A stretch of 64,000 bases of DNA from NCBI RefSeq assembly GCF_003054225.1, contig NZ_QBKQ01000002.1:434001-498000 (forward strand), given 5' to 3'. Of this stretch, positions 52,511-61,099 are shown piece after piece. The stretch comes from Christiangramia gaetbulicola (GTDB lineage: Bacteria; Bacteroidota; Bacteroidia; Flavobacteriales; Flavobacteriaceae). The position numbers and the translations under genes are program-made. The stretch's first letter is position 1; every line of letters begins with the position of its first letter. Under the pieces are notes generated by a model, which was given only the letters and a program-made list of their open reading frames with translations, had not been told where the DNA came from and did not search any database.

Positions 52511-54959
52511 GGGGATCTACATTTACCACTACCCTAACCGACCTGTATGCGCCAATAGCTCTGAAGGTAGTAAGGATTCGATGAACCATTTTCTTTGTTT
52601 TCCCCAGGGATTGTTTCTTCGGGATCTTAATAAGAATATTCTTGTAGTACTCATTACGTATCCTGGCAACCGGAGGAAATTCCGGACCCAACACATAGCG
52701 ATCAAAAACGTTCTCTAAAGCTCTCGCCAGCCATTCGGCTGCTTCATTAGTTTTGGAATAATCCCGGCATTTTAGAGTTAACCGTATTAGCCGGAAATAA
52801 GGCGGATATTGATACTGATACCTGTCTTCCAGTTGCTCCTTATACATAGCTTCGTAATCGCCTGTAGAAACCTGCTGAATGATCTGGTGATGCGGATTAT
52901 AGGTCTGAATAAGAACTTTCCCTCTTTTTTTGGTTCTCCCGGATCTACCAGCAACCTGAAGCATTAACTGGAAACTTCTTTCATGGGCGCGAAAATCAGG
53001 GAAATTCAGGAGATTATCTGCATTCATGATCCCTACTAGGCTTACTTTCCTGAAATCAAGACCCTTAGTAAGCATTTGCGTACCTATAAGAATATCGGTT
53101 TCATGATTTTCAAAGGCTGAAATGATCTTCTCGTAAGCATATTTTCCACGGGTGGTATCCTGATCCATTCGCCCTATCTTATACTTTGGAAATAAAGCTT
53201 TTAACTCGGTTTCTACCTGTTCTGTTCCAAACCCCTTGGTAGAGATCTCATTACTGCCACAGGCCATGCATTGATGTTGCATAGCTATATGATAACCACA
53301 ATAATGGCAGCGCAACTGATTGTTATTGCTATGGTAAGTAAGACTCACATCACAATTAGGACATTGCGGAGAGTGCCCACAGGTATTACACTCCATAATT
53401 GGGGAAAACCCCCTTCTATTCTGAAAAAGGATCACCTGCTCCTCTTCCTTCAGACTTTCCTTGATCTCTTCGATAAGCCTTTCAGAAAAATGGCCTGTCA
53501 TTTTCTTCTTTCGGTGAGCTGTTTTTATATCCACGATCTCGACTTCTGGCATCAGGACATTCCCGAACCTTCGGTTCAATTCCACCAAAGCATATTTATT
53601 ATGCTCGGCATTAAAATATGATTCTATAGAAGGTGTTGCTGAACCCAGAACAATATTGGCTTGAAACATATTAGCCAGAACTACGGCTGCATCCCGGGCA
53701 TGATAGCGCGGCGCGGGATCATATTGCTTAAAAGTAGACTCATGTTCTTCATCTACCACGATAAGACCGAGGTCCTGAAATGGCAGGAATACGCAAGACC
53801 TGGCACCAATAACTATTTTACCACTTTCTGTATTATCAAGAACCTTCCTGTAGATCTCCACCCGTTCATTTAAAGAGTATTTACTGTGATACACCAGAAC
53901 CTTATCTCCGAAATAATTCTGAAGTCTTTTTATGAGTTGCGTGGTTAGCGCGATTTCAGGCAAAAGATATAAGGCCTGTTTCCCATTATTGATGGCTTCC
54001 TCGATAAGTTTTATATAGATCTCTGTCTTCCCGGAAGAAGTCACCCCATGCAGCAAACAAACCCTGTTCTCATTAAAATTATCTTTGATCTCTCCAAAAG
54101 CCTGTTGCTGTATTTTATTCAGATTGATCTCGTGTGAATTAATTTCACCTGAAAAAACTATACGGTCTATTTCCTGAAAGTATTCCTCGAATATATTTTT
54201 ATCGATAAGGCTTTTCAGAATAGAAGCACTAGCCCCTGATTCCTTTAAAAGTTCTTTTACCTTCAATGATTTTTTAGACCTGGCGGTGATAGAAAAATAG
54301 GATAATACTATTTCCCGCTGTTTTGGCGCTCTAGAAAGATCATCCAGCAGAGCATGCATTTCGCTTTCGGCTTCATAAGCTGGATTAAGCCTTACATACC
54401 TCACCTCTTTAGGCTTGTATTGCTCATAGATCTCCTGGTTTAGATCAACTATGTTTTTTGAAACCAGTTTATTAATAACCGGTAATACTTTCTTCCTGTC
54501 CAGCAACTGTTCGATCTCCTGTATCTTCATGGAAGACTGCCTTTGCAGAGCCTCAACCACCAAATATTCATCGTCATTTAAAACAGCGGTCTCGATCTCG
54601 ACATCTTTCGAAAGCTTAACGATACTTTCGCTTTCGAGCAAAAAAGCTCCCGGCAACGCGGCACGCATCACTTCCCCTTCGGTACACAAATAATAGGTCG
54701 CCAGCCAATTCCAGAACTTTAACTGTTCATAGGTAAGCAGCGGTTTTTCATCCAGGATCTGATGAATTGGTTTTGCCTCATAAATCTCAGGAGGATTTTG
54801 ATGAATCTCTGCTACGATCCCCGTATAGATCCTGTTCTTACCAAACTGCACTGCCAGTCGCATCCCGGGCTGAATAAACTGGGCCTCTTCATCTGTAAGA
54901 CTATATGTAAAGCGGTTATCCAGCGGAAGTGGCAGGATAAGATCAGCGAAATAGGACAT
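52506..54959 (-). CDS. priA: Primosomal protein N' (PriA helicase)
   Basis: PriA restarts stalled replication forks by loading the primosome. The 817-residue protein has the 3' DNA-binding domain (about 1-110), helicase motif I GVTSSGKTEIYIKL, motif II VVDEEHE, and a zinc-binding region with eight Cys in the order CNTCGHSPQCPNC then CHYCGY and CMAC, followed by the C-terminal helicase domain with LQVAGRSGRTKKRGKVLIQT. Its start region lies next to the 104-base stem-loop at 54988-55091. Confidence 0.96.
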   Translation of the reverse strand: MSYFADLILPLPLDNRFTYSLTDEEAQFIQPGMRLAVQFGKNRIYTGIVAEIHQNPPEIYEAKPIHQILDEKPLLTYEQLKFWNWLATYYLCTEGEVMRAALPGAFLLESESIVKLSKDVEIETAVLNDDEYLVVEALQRQSSMKIQEIEQLLDRKKVLPVINKLVSKNIVDLNQEIYEQYKPKEVRYVRLNPAYEAESEMHALLDDLSRAPKQREIVLSYFSITARSKKSLKVKELLKESGASASILKSLIDKNIFEEYFQEIDRIVFSGEINSHEINLNKIQQQAFGEIKDNFNENRVCLLHGVTSSGKTEIYIKLIEEAINNGKQALYLLPEIALTTQLIKRLQNYFGDKVLVYHSKYSLNERVEIYRKVLDNTESGKIVIGARSCVFLPFQDLGLIVVDEEHESTFKQYDPAPRYHARDAAVVLANMFQANIVLGSATPSIESYFNAEHNKYALVELNRRFGNVLMPEVEIVDIKTAHRKKKMTGHFSERLIEEIKESLKEEEQVILFQNRRGFSPIMECNTCGHSPQCPNCDVSLTYHSNNNQLRCHYCGYHIAMQHQCMACGSNEISTKGFGTEQVETELKALFPKYKIGRMDQDTTRGKYAYEKIISAFENHETDILIGTQMLTKGLDFRKVSLVGIMNADNLLNFPDFRAHERSFQLMLQVAGRSGRTKKRGKVLIQTYNPHHQIIQQVSTGDYEAMYKEQLEDRYQYQYPPYFRLIRLTLKCRDYSKTNEAAEWLARALENVFDRYVLGPEFPPVARIRNEYYKNILIKIPKKQSLGKTKKMVHRILTTFRAIGAYRSVRVVVNVDPQ

Positions 54960-54987
54960 TTATAACGGGTTGGTTTATAAAAAGAGA

Positions 54988-55091
54988 AAAAGCTGTTCTT
55001 AATCTTAGCTTACCCTCTAACTATTGAATTCAAAAATATTAAGAATCATTAGTTTTTCGAAAGTAAAACTGAAAATTTAAGAACAGCTTTT
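54988..55091. terminator. Long stem-loop (15-bp perfect stem, 74-base loop)
   Basis: AAAAGCTGTTCTTAA (54988-55002) pairs with TTAAGAACAGCTTTT (55077-55091). On the minus strand it follows the DUF2147 gene and its second arm runs into T-rich TTTTTCTCTTTTT, so it can act as a terminator, but the loop is far longer than usual and contains a nested AGTTTT/AAAACT stem. A small RNA or attenuator is possible. Confidence 0.6.
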
Positions 55092-55105
55092 ATATTCTGT
55101 AAGAT

Positions 55106-55531
55106 CTATCTGGTCCTAGTCCACTCCTTAGTTTTATAAAACAAAGCAATATAACCTCGAACCTTTAAAACATCTGGATTATCCTCTTCAAGCCATATCT
55201 TACAACGATATTTCTTTCCTGTTTTAGGATCCACGATGGTTCCTCCAACATATTCATCACCATCTTTTTCCAGACCTTGCATTATTTCCAGGCCCTGAAC
55301 GGGTTCATTCTTAAGTTCCCCCGGGCATTTGGTACAAATACGATCCCGATCCTCTTCTCTCATTATCTTATCTACCTTTCCATATATCTTATCTCCTTTT
55401 TCATAGATCTCGATAATGGAATTCACACGACCTTCTTCATTGGTATTCTTCCATTTTCCAAGCACAGATTGCGCCTGGACAGGAAGACTTAGTAAGGTTA
55501 GAAAGACAATAATTAAAGACAGATCTTTCAT
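55106..55531 (-). CDS. DUF2147 family secreted protein
   Basis: This 141-residue protein has a signal peptide (1-20, ending VQAQ) and the DUF2147 core: GKWKNTNEEGRVNSIIEIYE, two Cys in DRICTKCPG, and YVGGTIVDPKTGKKYRCKIW and VRGYIALFYKTKEWTRT near the end. DUF2147 is a small beta-barrel family, periplasmic, of unknown function. It is the last gene of the operon beginning with nadC, 1 base after the CHI-like gene. Confidence 0.9.
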   Translation of the reverse strand: MKDLSLIIVFLTLLSLPVQAQSVLGKWKNTNEEGRVNSIIEIYEKGDKIYGKVDKIMREEDRDRICTKCPGELKNEPVQGLEIMQGLEKDGDEYVGGTIVDPKTGKKYRCKIWLEEDNPDVLKVRGYIALFYKTKEWTRTR

Positions 55532-55532
55532 A

Positions 55533-56093
55533 TTATTTTCCTAGCATGGCTTCTTTAAGGTCATCGTCTGCTGGTTTGTTAGATAACCAGATTCCGAATA
55601 AAGCCTTTTTAAAATCCATACCTTCTATAGTTCCAAGCTCATTATCGTTCTTGTAAACAACAACGCCCTGAGATGGCATGTATACTATATCGAATATGTC
55701 GTCACGCTTGATCTCTTCCAGAAAGAAATCCTGGAATTTCTTGATCTTGGCCGCAAGAGGTTTAGTATTCCCATTAGTAGAATTCTCGAAACCTTCATTC
55801 ACAGCTTCCATCATTTTGTCACTGGTAATAAGTTTTGAAACGATATGAAGTTTAATGCTCATTGGTTCATTTGCCCCCATAATTGCTGAAGCATCTGAAG
55901 ATTTCTTGGTAAGATACAATCCACCTGCATAAAGGTCTATCCAAAGTTTTTCACGAACACCTGCACCGTTAAGGTTTAGGGTTTGTCCCTGGAAAGTTTC
56001 AGAATTAGGAAGATTTACACCACCAACTTCAGTTTGAGCCGAGGTTAAGCCTGCACTCATTAGTGCGATAAAAACAAAAATTATTTTTTTCAT
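55533..56093 (-). CDS. Chalcone isomerase-like secreted protein
   Basis: This 186-residue protein has a signal peptide (1-19) and a chalcone isomerase-like domain: LNGAGVREKLWIDLYAGGLY is the family's hallmark, followed by the SIKLHIVSKLITSDKM strand. Bacterial members are not known to make flavonoids; related proteins bind fatty acids, so lipid binding in the periplasm is a more likely role. It lies between the YihY gene (26 bases upstream) and the DUF2147 gene (1 base downstream). Confidence 0.88.
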   Translation of the reverse strand: MKKIIFVFIALMSAGLTSAQTEVGGVNLPNSETFQGQTLNLNGAGVREKLWIDLYAGGLYLTKKSSDASAIMGANEPMSIKLHIVSKLITSDKMMEAVNEGFENSTNGNTKPLAAKIKKFQDFFLEEIKRDDIFDIVYMPSQGVVVYKNDNELGTIEGMDFKKALFGIWLSNKPADDDLKEAMLGK

Positions 56094-56119
56094 TGTTAAG
56101 GGTTTAGTTTGGTTTAAAG

Positions 56120-57043
56120 TTATTTAAATTTTTTCTTCAGTTTGATCAAAGATGCATTTAGTTCAAAACCTAAAAGTAACATATTGGAATTCAGCCATAT
56201 ATAAAACATTAAAATCAGCAAAGCTCCAATAGATCCGTATAATTCGTTATAATTTGAAAAGTTTGTGATGTACAAACTGAACAAAAAAGTGGTTATCATG
56301 ATAAGGACCGTGGTAAAAAAAGCACCGATCGAAAAGAAACGGGCCTGTCTTGCTTCCCGGGTTCCAAAATAATACAAAATTGAAACCGCGGTATAGATCA
56401 ATATTACAAATCCAATATACTTAATCAGATCCTCTCCAAAACCTCCGGCGACATCAATCCCAAAATTACTCAAATCGTCGATCGCATAGGTCATATAAAC
56501 CGCTCCTATAACTGATATAAGCAACAACAGTGCCAATATAAGCGAAACTCCCACAGCTACAGCATATTGACGCGGAATAGACCGGTTGTTTTTTGTATGA
56601 TAACTAAACTCGAACCCGGTAAAGATTGCATTTACTCCGTTGGTCATTAAAAAAATAGAAAGGAAAAATGCTACAGATAATAAACCACCCCTTGGGGTAT
56701 TAGCAATATCTTCAAAAATAGTCCCAAAAAAATCTGATGTTTCCGGGGGCAATAGAGAATCCATAAACAATAAGAATTGGATCTGGAAATCATCTATAAA
56801 TGTAATATAAGGTATAAGGTTTAGAATGAAAAGGAGAAATGGGAATATAGCCATGAAGAAACTGAAAGCAATAGAACTAGCCCTGGTTGAAAAAGTCCCT
56901 TTTACGATACCTCCCCAATAAATTATCCACAGATTGTAAAGCGACAATCCTTCTAAACCCGGTAATATGATCTTCTTGGTCTCTCGCTTCCACCAATCGG
57001 AAAATTCTTCAAGTTTAGATTTGATCGCTTTTTGTGGGGCCAT
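56120..57043 (-). CDS. YihY/BrkB family inner-membrane protein
   Basis: This 307-residue membrane protein has six predicted membrane segments and the BrkB pattern: IVKGTFSTRASSIAFSFFMA, LFILNLIPYITFIDDFQIQF, TNGVNAIFTGFEFSYHTKN and LYGSIGALLILMFYIWLNSN. The early name RNase BN for this family is a misassignment. Function is unknown. It starts 1 base after the nadC stop and is part of the same operon. Confidence 0.9.
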   Translation of the reverse strand: MAPQKAIKSKLEEFSDWWKRETKKIILPGLEGLSLYNLWIIYWGGIVKGTFSTRASSIAFSFFMAIFPFLLFILNLIPYITFIDDFQIQFLLFMDSLLPPETSDFFGTIFEDIANTPRGGLLSVAFFLSIFLMTNGVNAIFTGFEFSYHTKNNRSIPRQYAVAVGVSLILALLLLISVIGAVYMTYAIDDLSNFGIDVAGGFGEDLIKYIGFVILIYTAVSILYYFGTREARQARFFSIGAFFTTVLIMITTFLFSLYITNFSNYNELYGSIGALLILMFYIWLNSNMLLLGFELNASLIKLKKKFK

Positions 57044-57044
57044 A

Positions 57045-57902
57045 TTATACGGCTTTTAAGCTCAGGTCTAGATTATGAACAGAATGCGTTAAGGCTCCAC
57101 TGGAAATAAAATCGACGCCACATTCCGCATAACTTCTAGCGGTCTCGAGTGTAATTCCTCCGCTAGACTCTGTGAGGCATTTTCCATTAATAAGGTCTAC
57201 TGCCTTACGAGTGTCCTCATAGTTGAAATTATCTATCAGAATTCTATAAACACCATCAGATTTAAGGATCTCTCTAATTTCATTCATATCCCTGGCTTCC
57301 ACGATGATCTTAAGATCCAGATCATTATCCTGTAAATAATTCTTAGTTTTTTCAATGGCTTTAGTGATCCCTCCGGCGAAATCTATATGATTGTCCTTTA
57401 ACATTATCATATCATAGAGAGCGAAACGGTGATTCTCTCCTCCTCCTATCTTTACGGCCCATTTCTCCAGGGCTCTGATTCCTGGAGTTGTTTTACGGGT
57501 ATCCAGGATCCTGGTTTTGGTGCCTTCTAGTTTGGTTACAAATTCTGCTGTTTTGGTGGCGATAGCACTCATACGCTGCATGGCATTAAGCACTAGCCTT
57601 TCAGCTTTTAAAATCGACTGGGAACTTCCTTCCACATAAAACGCGATATCCCTGCGCTTTACCTGGTCGCCATCCTTCAGTAGCACCTCCACCTTTAATT
57701 CTGGATCTACATAATTAAAAACTCTTTTTGCAAACTCAACACCAGCGAGGACTCCCTGGTCTTTGACCAGCAATTTTGCTTTTCCGGTAGCATCTTTAGG
57801 GATACAGGCCAGGGAACTGTGATCTCCATCACCTACATCTTCCCTAATCGCATTTTTAATAATTAATTCAATTTCTTTTTCGAATTGTTCCGGTGAGATC
57901 AT
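57045..57902 (-). CDS. nadC: Nicotinate-nucleotide diphosphorylase (quinolinate phosphoribosyltransferase)
   Basis: NadC turns quinolinate and PRPP into nicotinate mononucleotide in NAD synthesis. The 285-residue protein has the N-terminal AIREDVGDGDHSSLACIPKD, the PRPP/quinolinate-binding LDTRKTTPGIRALEKWAVKI and GGGENHRFALYDMIMLKDNH, and the C-terminal ESSGGITLETARSYAE and VDFISSGALTHSV. It heads an operon with YihY, the CHI-like and DUF2147 genes. It is divergent from rlmH. Confidence 0.96.
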   Translation of the reverse strand: MISPEQFEKEIELIIKNAIREDVGDGDHSSLACIPKDATGKAKLLVKDQGVLAGVEFAKRVFNYVDPELKVEVLLKDGDQVKRRDIAFYVEGSSQSILKAERLVLNAMQRMSAIATKTAEFVTKLEGTKTRILDTRKTTPGIRALEKWAVKIGGGENHRFALYDMIMLKDNHIDFAGGITKAIEKTKNYLQDNDLDLKIIVEARDMNEIREILKSDGVYRILIDNFNYEDTRKAVDLINGKCLTESSGGITLETARSYAECGVDFISSGALTHSVHNLDLSLKAV

Positions 57903-57912
57903 TTTCTCTGCT

Positions 57913-57920
57913 TATTTTTG
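57913..57920 (+). promoter_or_regulatory. Candidate -7 element for rlmH
   Basis: TATTTTTG matches TAnnTTTG fully, 33 bases before the rlmH ATG at 57954. The -33 element was not found at normal spacing. Confidence 0.4.
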
Positions 57921-57953
57921 TAAATGTAGTAAAGTCTGTACTAAAATCACGGG

Positions 57954-58427
57954 ATGACCATAAAATTAGTCTGTATAGGAAAGACAGATAAAAAAGAACT
58001 GGATACACTTATTAAGATCTATAAAGATAGGCTTCAGCATTATATTAAATTCGAGCTGGAAATCATTCCAGACCTTAAGAAGGTGAAGAATCTGGATGAG
58101 AATCAGCAAAAAACCAAGGAAGGTGAATTGATACTTTCAGGTTTGCAGAATTCAGATTTCGTGATATTGCTGGACGAGAACGGCAAACAATTCAGTTCAG
58201 AGAGCTTTTCAGAATATATTCAGAAGAGAATGAATACAGGTTTAAAAAGACTCATTTTTGTAATTGGAGGACCTTATGGCTTTTCTGAAGAATTATACAA
58301 TAGAGCAGATTCAAAGATTTCCCTTTCGAAGATGACCTTTTCCCATCAAATGGTGAGATTATTCTTTACCGAACAACTTTACAGGGCTTTCACTATCCTA
58401 AAAAATGAACCATACCACCACAGATAA
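57954..58427 (+). CDS. rlmH: 23S rRNA (pseudouridine1915-N3)-methyltransferase RlmH
   Basis: RlmH is a SPOUT methyltransferase that methylates pseudouridine 1915 in helix 69 of 23S rRNA. The 157-residue protein has the SAM-knot region FVIGGPYGFSEELYNRADSK, the SLSKMTFSHQMVRLFFTEQL stretch and the hallmark C-terminus ending YHHR. It is followed 7 bases later by the ITPase gene and so forms an operon. Confidence 0.95.
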   Translation: MTIKLVCIGKTDKKELDTLIKIYKDRLQHYIKFELEIIPDLKKVKNLDENQQKTKEGELILSGLQNSDFVILLDENGKQFSSESFSEYIQKRMNTGLKRLIFVIGGPYGFSEELYNRADSKISLSKMTFSHQMVRLFFTEQLYRAFTILKNEPYHHR

Positions 58428-58434
58428 TTCACGC

Positions 58435-59007
58435 ATGAAATTAGTATTTGCCACGCATAATCCCAACAAATTTAAAGAGATCGAAAGCCTTTTACCAGAT
58501 CATATCGAACTCCTTTCACTTACAGATATAGATTGTAAGGAAGATATTCCAGAGACCGGAGATACCATCGACGAAAATGCTATGATCAAGGCAGATTATG
58601 TGAAAAATCATTACGGTTACGATTGTTTTGCAGACGATACAGGCCTGGAGGTAAATTCGCTAGCCGGCGCTCCTGGAGTTTTTTCGGCGAGATATGCGGG
58701 AGACGAAAAGAACGATGAAAAGAACGTTGAAAAACTCCTTAGTCAGCTTGAAAAAAGAGATGACAGGACTGCCAGATTCAGGACCGTAATAGCGCTTAAT
58801 TTAAAAGGACATGAAAACCTTTTCACCGGAATTTGTGAAGGCACTATCCTCAAAGAAAGAAAAGGCAATAAGGGTTTTGGTTATGATCCTATCTTTCTAC
58901 CCAATGGATTCGACAAAAGTTTCGCGGAAATGGACCTGCGTGAAAAAACCAAAATCAGTCACAGAGGGATCGCTTTTAAGGCACTTATTGAATATCTTTC
59001 CCAATAA
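58435..59007 (+). CDS. rdgB: Non-canonical purine NTP pyrophosphatase (RdgB/HAM1 type)
   Basis: This 190-residue enzyme removes dITP, XTP and other wrong purine nucleotides. It has KLVFATHNPNKFKEIESLL at the start, the active-site DDTGLEVNSLAGAPGVFSAR and the C-terminal GYDPIFLPNGFDKSFAEM and KTKISHRGIA. I place the start at ATG 58435, 7 bases after the rlmH stop; the longer frame from 58405 adds ten residues (MNHTTTDNSR) that lie inside rlmH and have no family match. Confidence 0.95.
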   Translation: MKLVFATHNPNKFKEIESLLPDHIELLSLTDIDCKEDIPETGDTIDENAMIKADYVKNHYGYDCFADDTGLEVNSLAGAPGVFSARYAGDEKNDEKNVEKLLSQLEKRDDRTARFRTVIALNLKGHENLFTGICEGTILKERKGNKGFGYDPIFLPNGFDKSFAEMDLREKTKISHRGIAFKALIEYLSQ

Positions 59008-59099
59008 AAAGCCGAACAAGAAACCCCTAATTTCAAAACTGCTTGATAATCAAATATTTAAATAAAATTATTTATCCTAGGTAGTCAGAAATAAAAGAC

Positions 59100-59221
59100 T
59101 ATATTTGCCGCTTGAAATTCCTCAGGGTGAGGATGTGTTGCTAGAAGTTTAGGTTTTAAGTATGTCGATTCGCTTCTTATGTAACACTTACATATTATAA
59201 TCGAATACTTACATTAAACGA
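59100..59221 (+). promoter_or_regulatory. -7 element and structured leader of the DEAD-box helicase gene
   Basis: TATATTTG at 59100-59107 is a full -7 match and would give a leader of about 110 bases. The leader has a hairpin CCTCA/TGAGG (59120-59132) and a two-part stem TCGATT (59165-59170) with AATCGA (59199-59204) enclosing ATGTAA/TTACAT (59179-59193). Long leaders are usual for cold-induced helicase genes, which suggests temperature-linked control. Confidence 0.5.
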
Positions 59222-61018
59222 ATGAACGCATTCCAAAAACTTGGACTTGACGCAGACTTGCTTAAGGCCATTGAAGACATGGGGTTTGAAACTCCAAGTG
59301 AAGTACAGGAAAAATCAATCCCAATCTTATTAGAACAGGAAACCGACCTTGTGTCACTGGCACAAACAGGAACTGGTAAAACAGCTGCTTTTGGTTTTCC
59401 GCTAATCCAGAAAATTGATTCAAATTCTAAGAAAACCCAGGCATTAATCCTTTCGCCAACCCGTGAACTGTGTCTACAGATCACTAATGAACTTAAGAAC
59501 TACTCGAAGTATAAAAAATCTTTGAACGTAGTGGCAGTTTATGGTGGAGCTAGTATTACAGACCAGGCAAGAGCCATCGAAAGAGGAGCTCAGATCATCG
59601 TAGCTACTCCAGGTAGAATGCAGGATATGATCCGCAGAAGAATGGCAAACATCTCCTCTATTGGATATTGTGTGCTTGATGAAGCAGATGAGATGCTGAA
59701 CATGGGATTCTATGAAGATATAAAGAGTATCCTTTCTCATACCCCACAAGAAAAGAAAACATGGTTATTTTCTGCAACCATGCCTAAAGAAGTTGCTAAG
59801 ATCGCCAAGAAGTTCATGACAAATCCTGTAGAAATTACTGTAGGATCTAAAAACATGGGTACTTCTAACGTTTCTCACGAGTGGTATTTAGTAAATCACC
59901 GTAATCGTTACGATGCATTAAAAAGGCTTGCAGATGCTAATCCTGATATTTTCTCAGTGATCTTCTGTAGAACAAAAAGAGATACTCAAAAAGTTGCAGA
60001 AAAACTGATTGAGGATGGATACAATGCTGCGGCATTACACGGAGATCTAAGCCAAAATCAACGTGACCTGGTAATGAAGAGTTTCAGAAGCCGCCAGATC
60101 CAAATGCTTGTAGCAACAGATGTTGCTGCACGTGGAATCGATGTAGACGATATTACTCACGTAATTAACTACCAATTGCCAGACGAAATTGAGACCTATA
60201 CTCACCGTAGTGGTAGAACAGGTAGAGCTGGTAAGAACGGTGTTTCTATGGTGATCATTTCTAAAAGTGAAGTTCGTAAGATCAGAACTATTGAGAAGAT
60301 CATTCAGCAGAAATTCGAGGAAAAACAAATTCCTGATGGTAAAGAGATTTGTAAAACACAGCTTTTCCATTTAGCTAATGATATTAAGAAGACAGAGATC
60401 AATCATGATATCGATCCTTACCTTCCAACTATTAACGAAGCTCTGGAAGATTTCACCAAGGAAGAATTGATCAAAAAATTCTTTTCGGTAGAATTCACCC
60501 GTTTCTTTAATTACTATCAGAAAGCTCCAGATCTTAATTCAGAATCTGCAGGTGGCAGACCACAAGTTTCTGAAGGAAATACCAGGTATTTCATCAACGT
60601 AGGATCTAAGGACGGTTATGACTGGAAGAGCCTTAAAGACTTCCTTACCGAAGAACTTAACCTGGACAGGGATGATGTATTCAAAGTAGACTGTAAAGCG
60701 AGTTTCTCATTCTTTAATACAGATGAAAAGCACACAGACCTAATTCTTAAGACTTTCACTGAATACAAACAGAATGGAAGATTCGTTAATGTTGAAGTTA
60801 CCAAAGACCAGCAATCTGGCAGAGGTGGCGGAGGTAGAAAAAGAGAACGCGGCGGTGGCGGCGGAGGAAGAAGAAACTCCAAAAGCTTTGACGATAACAA
60901 AGGTGGAAAATTCAGCGGAAGAAGAAGATCTGAAAAAAGAGATGATAAAGGACCAAGAAAAGGAAGCCGAAATAAGAATATCGAGAATTCAATAAAGAGA
61001 AGAAGATCGAAAGCTTAA
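59222..61018 (+). CDS. DEAD-box RNA helicase with DbpA-like RNA-binding domain
   Basis: This 598-residue helicase has motif Q/I (VSLAQTGTGKTAAFGFPLIQ), DEAD in YCVLDEADEMLNMGF, SAT in WLFSATMP and HRSGRTGRAG. After the core (about 1-370) comes a DbpA-type RNA-binding domain (about 465-540) and a tail of Arg, Gly and Lys. It belongs to the DeaD/CsdA-like branch that remodels rRNA during ribosome assembly and cold stress. The tail has repeated RGGGG and RR pairs and probably gives loose RNA binding. A strong terminator follows. Confidence 0.95.
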   Translation: MNAFQKLGLDADLLKAIEDMGFETPSEVQEKSIPILLEQETDLVSLAQTGTGKTAAFGFPLIQKIDSNSKKTQALILSPTRELCLQITNELKNYSKYKKSLNVVAVYGGASITDQARAIERGAQIIVATPGRMQDMIRRRMANISSIGYCVLDEADEMLNMGFYEDIKSILSHTPQEKKTWLFSATMPKEVAKIAKKFMTNPVEITVGSKNMGTSNVSHEWYLVNHRNRYDALKRLADANPDIFSVIFCRTKRDTQKVAEKLIEDGYNAAALHGDLSQNQRDLVMKSFRSRQIQMLVATDVAARGIDVDDITHVINYQLPDEIETYTHRSGRTGRAGKNGVSMVIISKSEVRKIRTIEKIIQQKFEEKQIPDGKEICKTQLFHLANDIKKTEINHDIDPYLPTINEALEDFTKEELIKKFFSVEFTRFFNYYQKAPDLNSESAGGRPQVSEGNTRYFINVGSKDGYDWKSLKDFLTEELNLDRDDVFKVDCKASFSFFNTDEKHTDLILKTFTEYKQNGRFVNVEVTKDQQSGRGGGGRKRERGGGGGGRRNSKSFDDNKGGKFSGRRRSEKRDDKGPRKGSRNKNIENSIKRRRSKA

Positions 61019-61030
61019 TAAATTCAATAA

Positions 61031-61067
61031 ATGCCAAACTTAATCTCTAAGTTTGGCATTGTTTTTT
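61031..61067 (+). terminator. Rho-independent terminator after the DEAD-box gene
   Basis: ATGCCAAACTTA (61031-61042), 5-base loop, TAAGTTTGGCAT (61048-61059), then TGTTTTTT. It lies inside the longer open frame that starts at 61031, which argues against that start. Confidence 0.9.
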
Positions 61068-61078
61068 ATAAGGATTTT

Positions 61079-61086
61079 ATATTTTT
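61079..61086 (+). promoter_or_regulatory. Candidate -7 element for the gene at 61100
   Basis: TATATTTT is one mismatch from TAnnTTTG and lies 14 bases before the ATG. Confidence 0.3.
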
Positions 61087-61099
61087 AGCCCCGATTGTT

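Noticed and set aside
58405-58434. Earlier start for the ITPase gene
   Set aside because: It lies inside rlmH and adds residues without family match; ATG at 58435 fits the KLVFATHN family start.
60616-60900. Open frames on both strands over the helicase tail
   Set aside because: They mirror the Arg/Gly-rich coding repeats and are low-complexity.
61031-61099. Earlier start for the CarboxypepD_reg-like gene
   Set aside because: The first ATG is inside the terminator of the upstream helicase gene, and the signal peptide begins at 61100.
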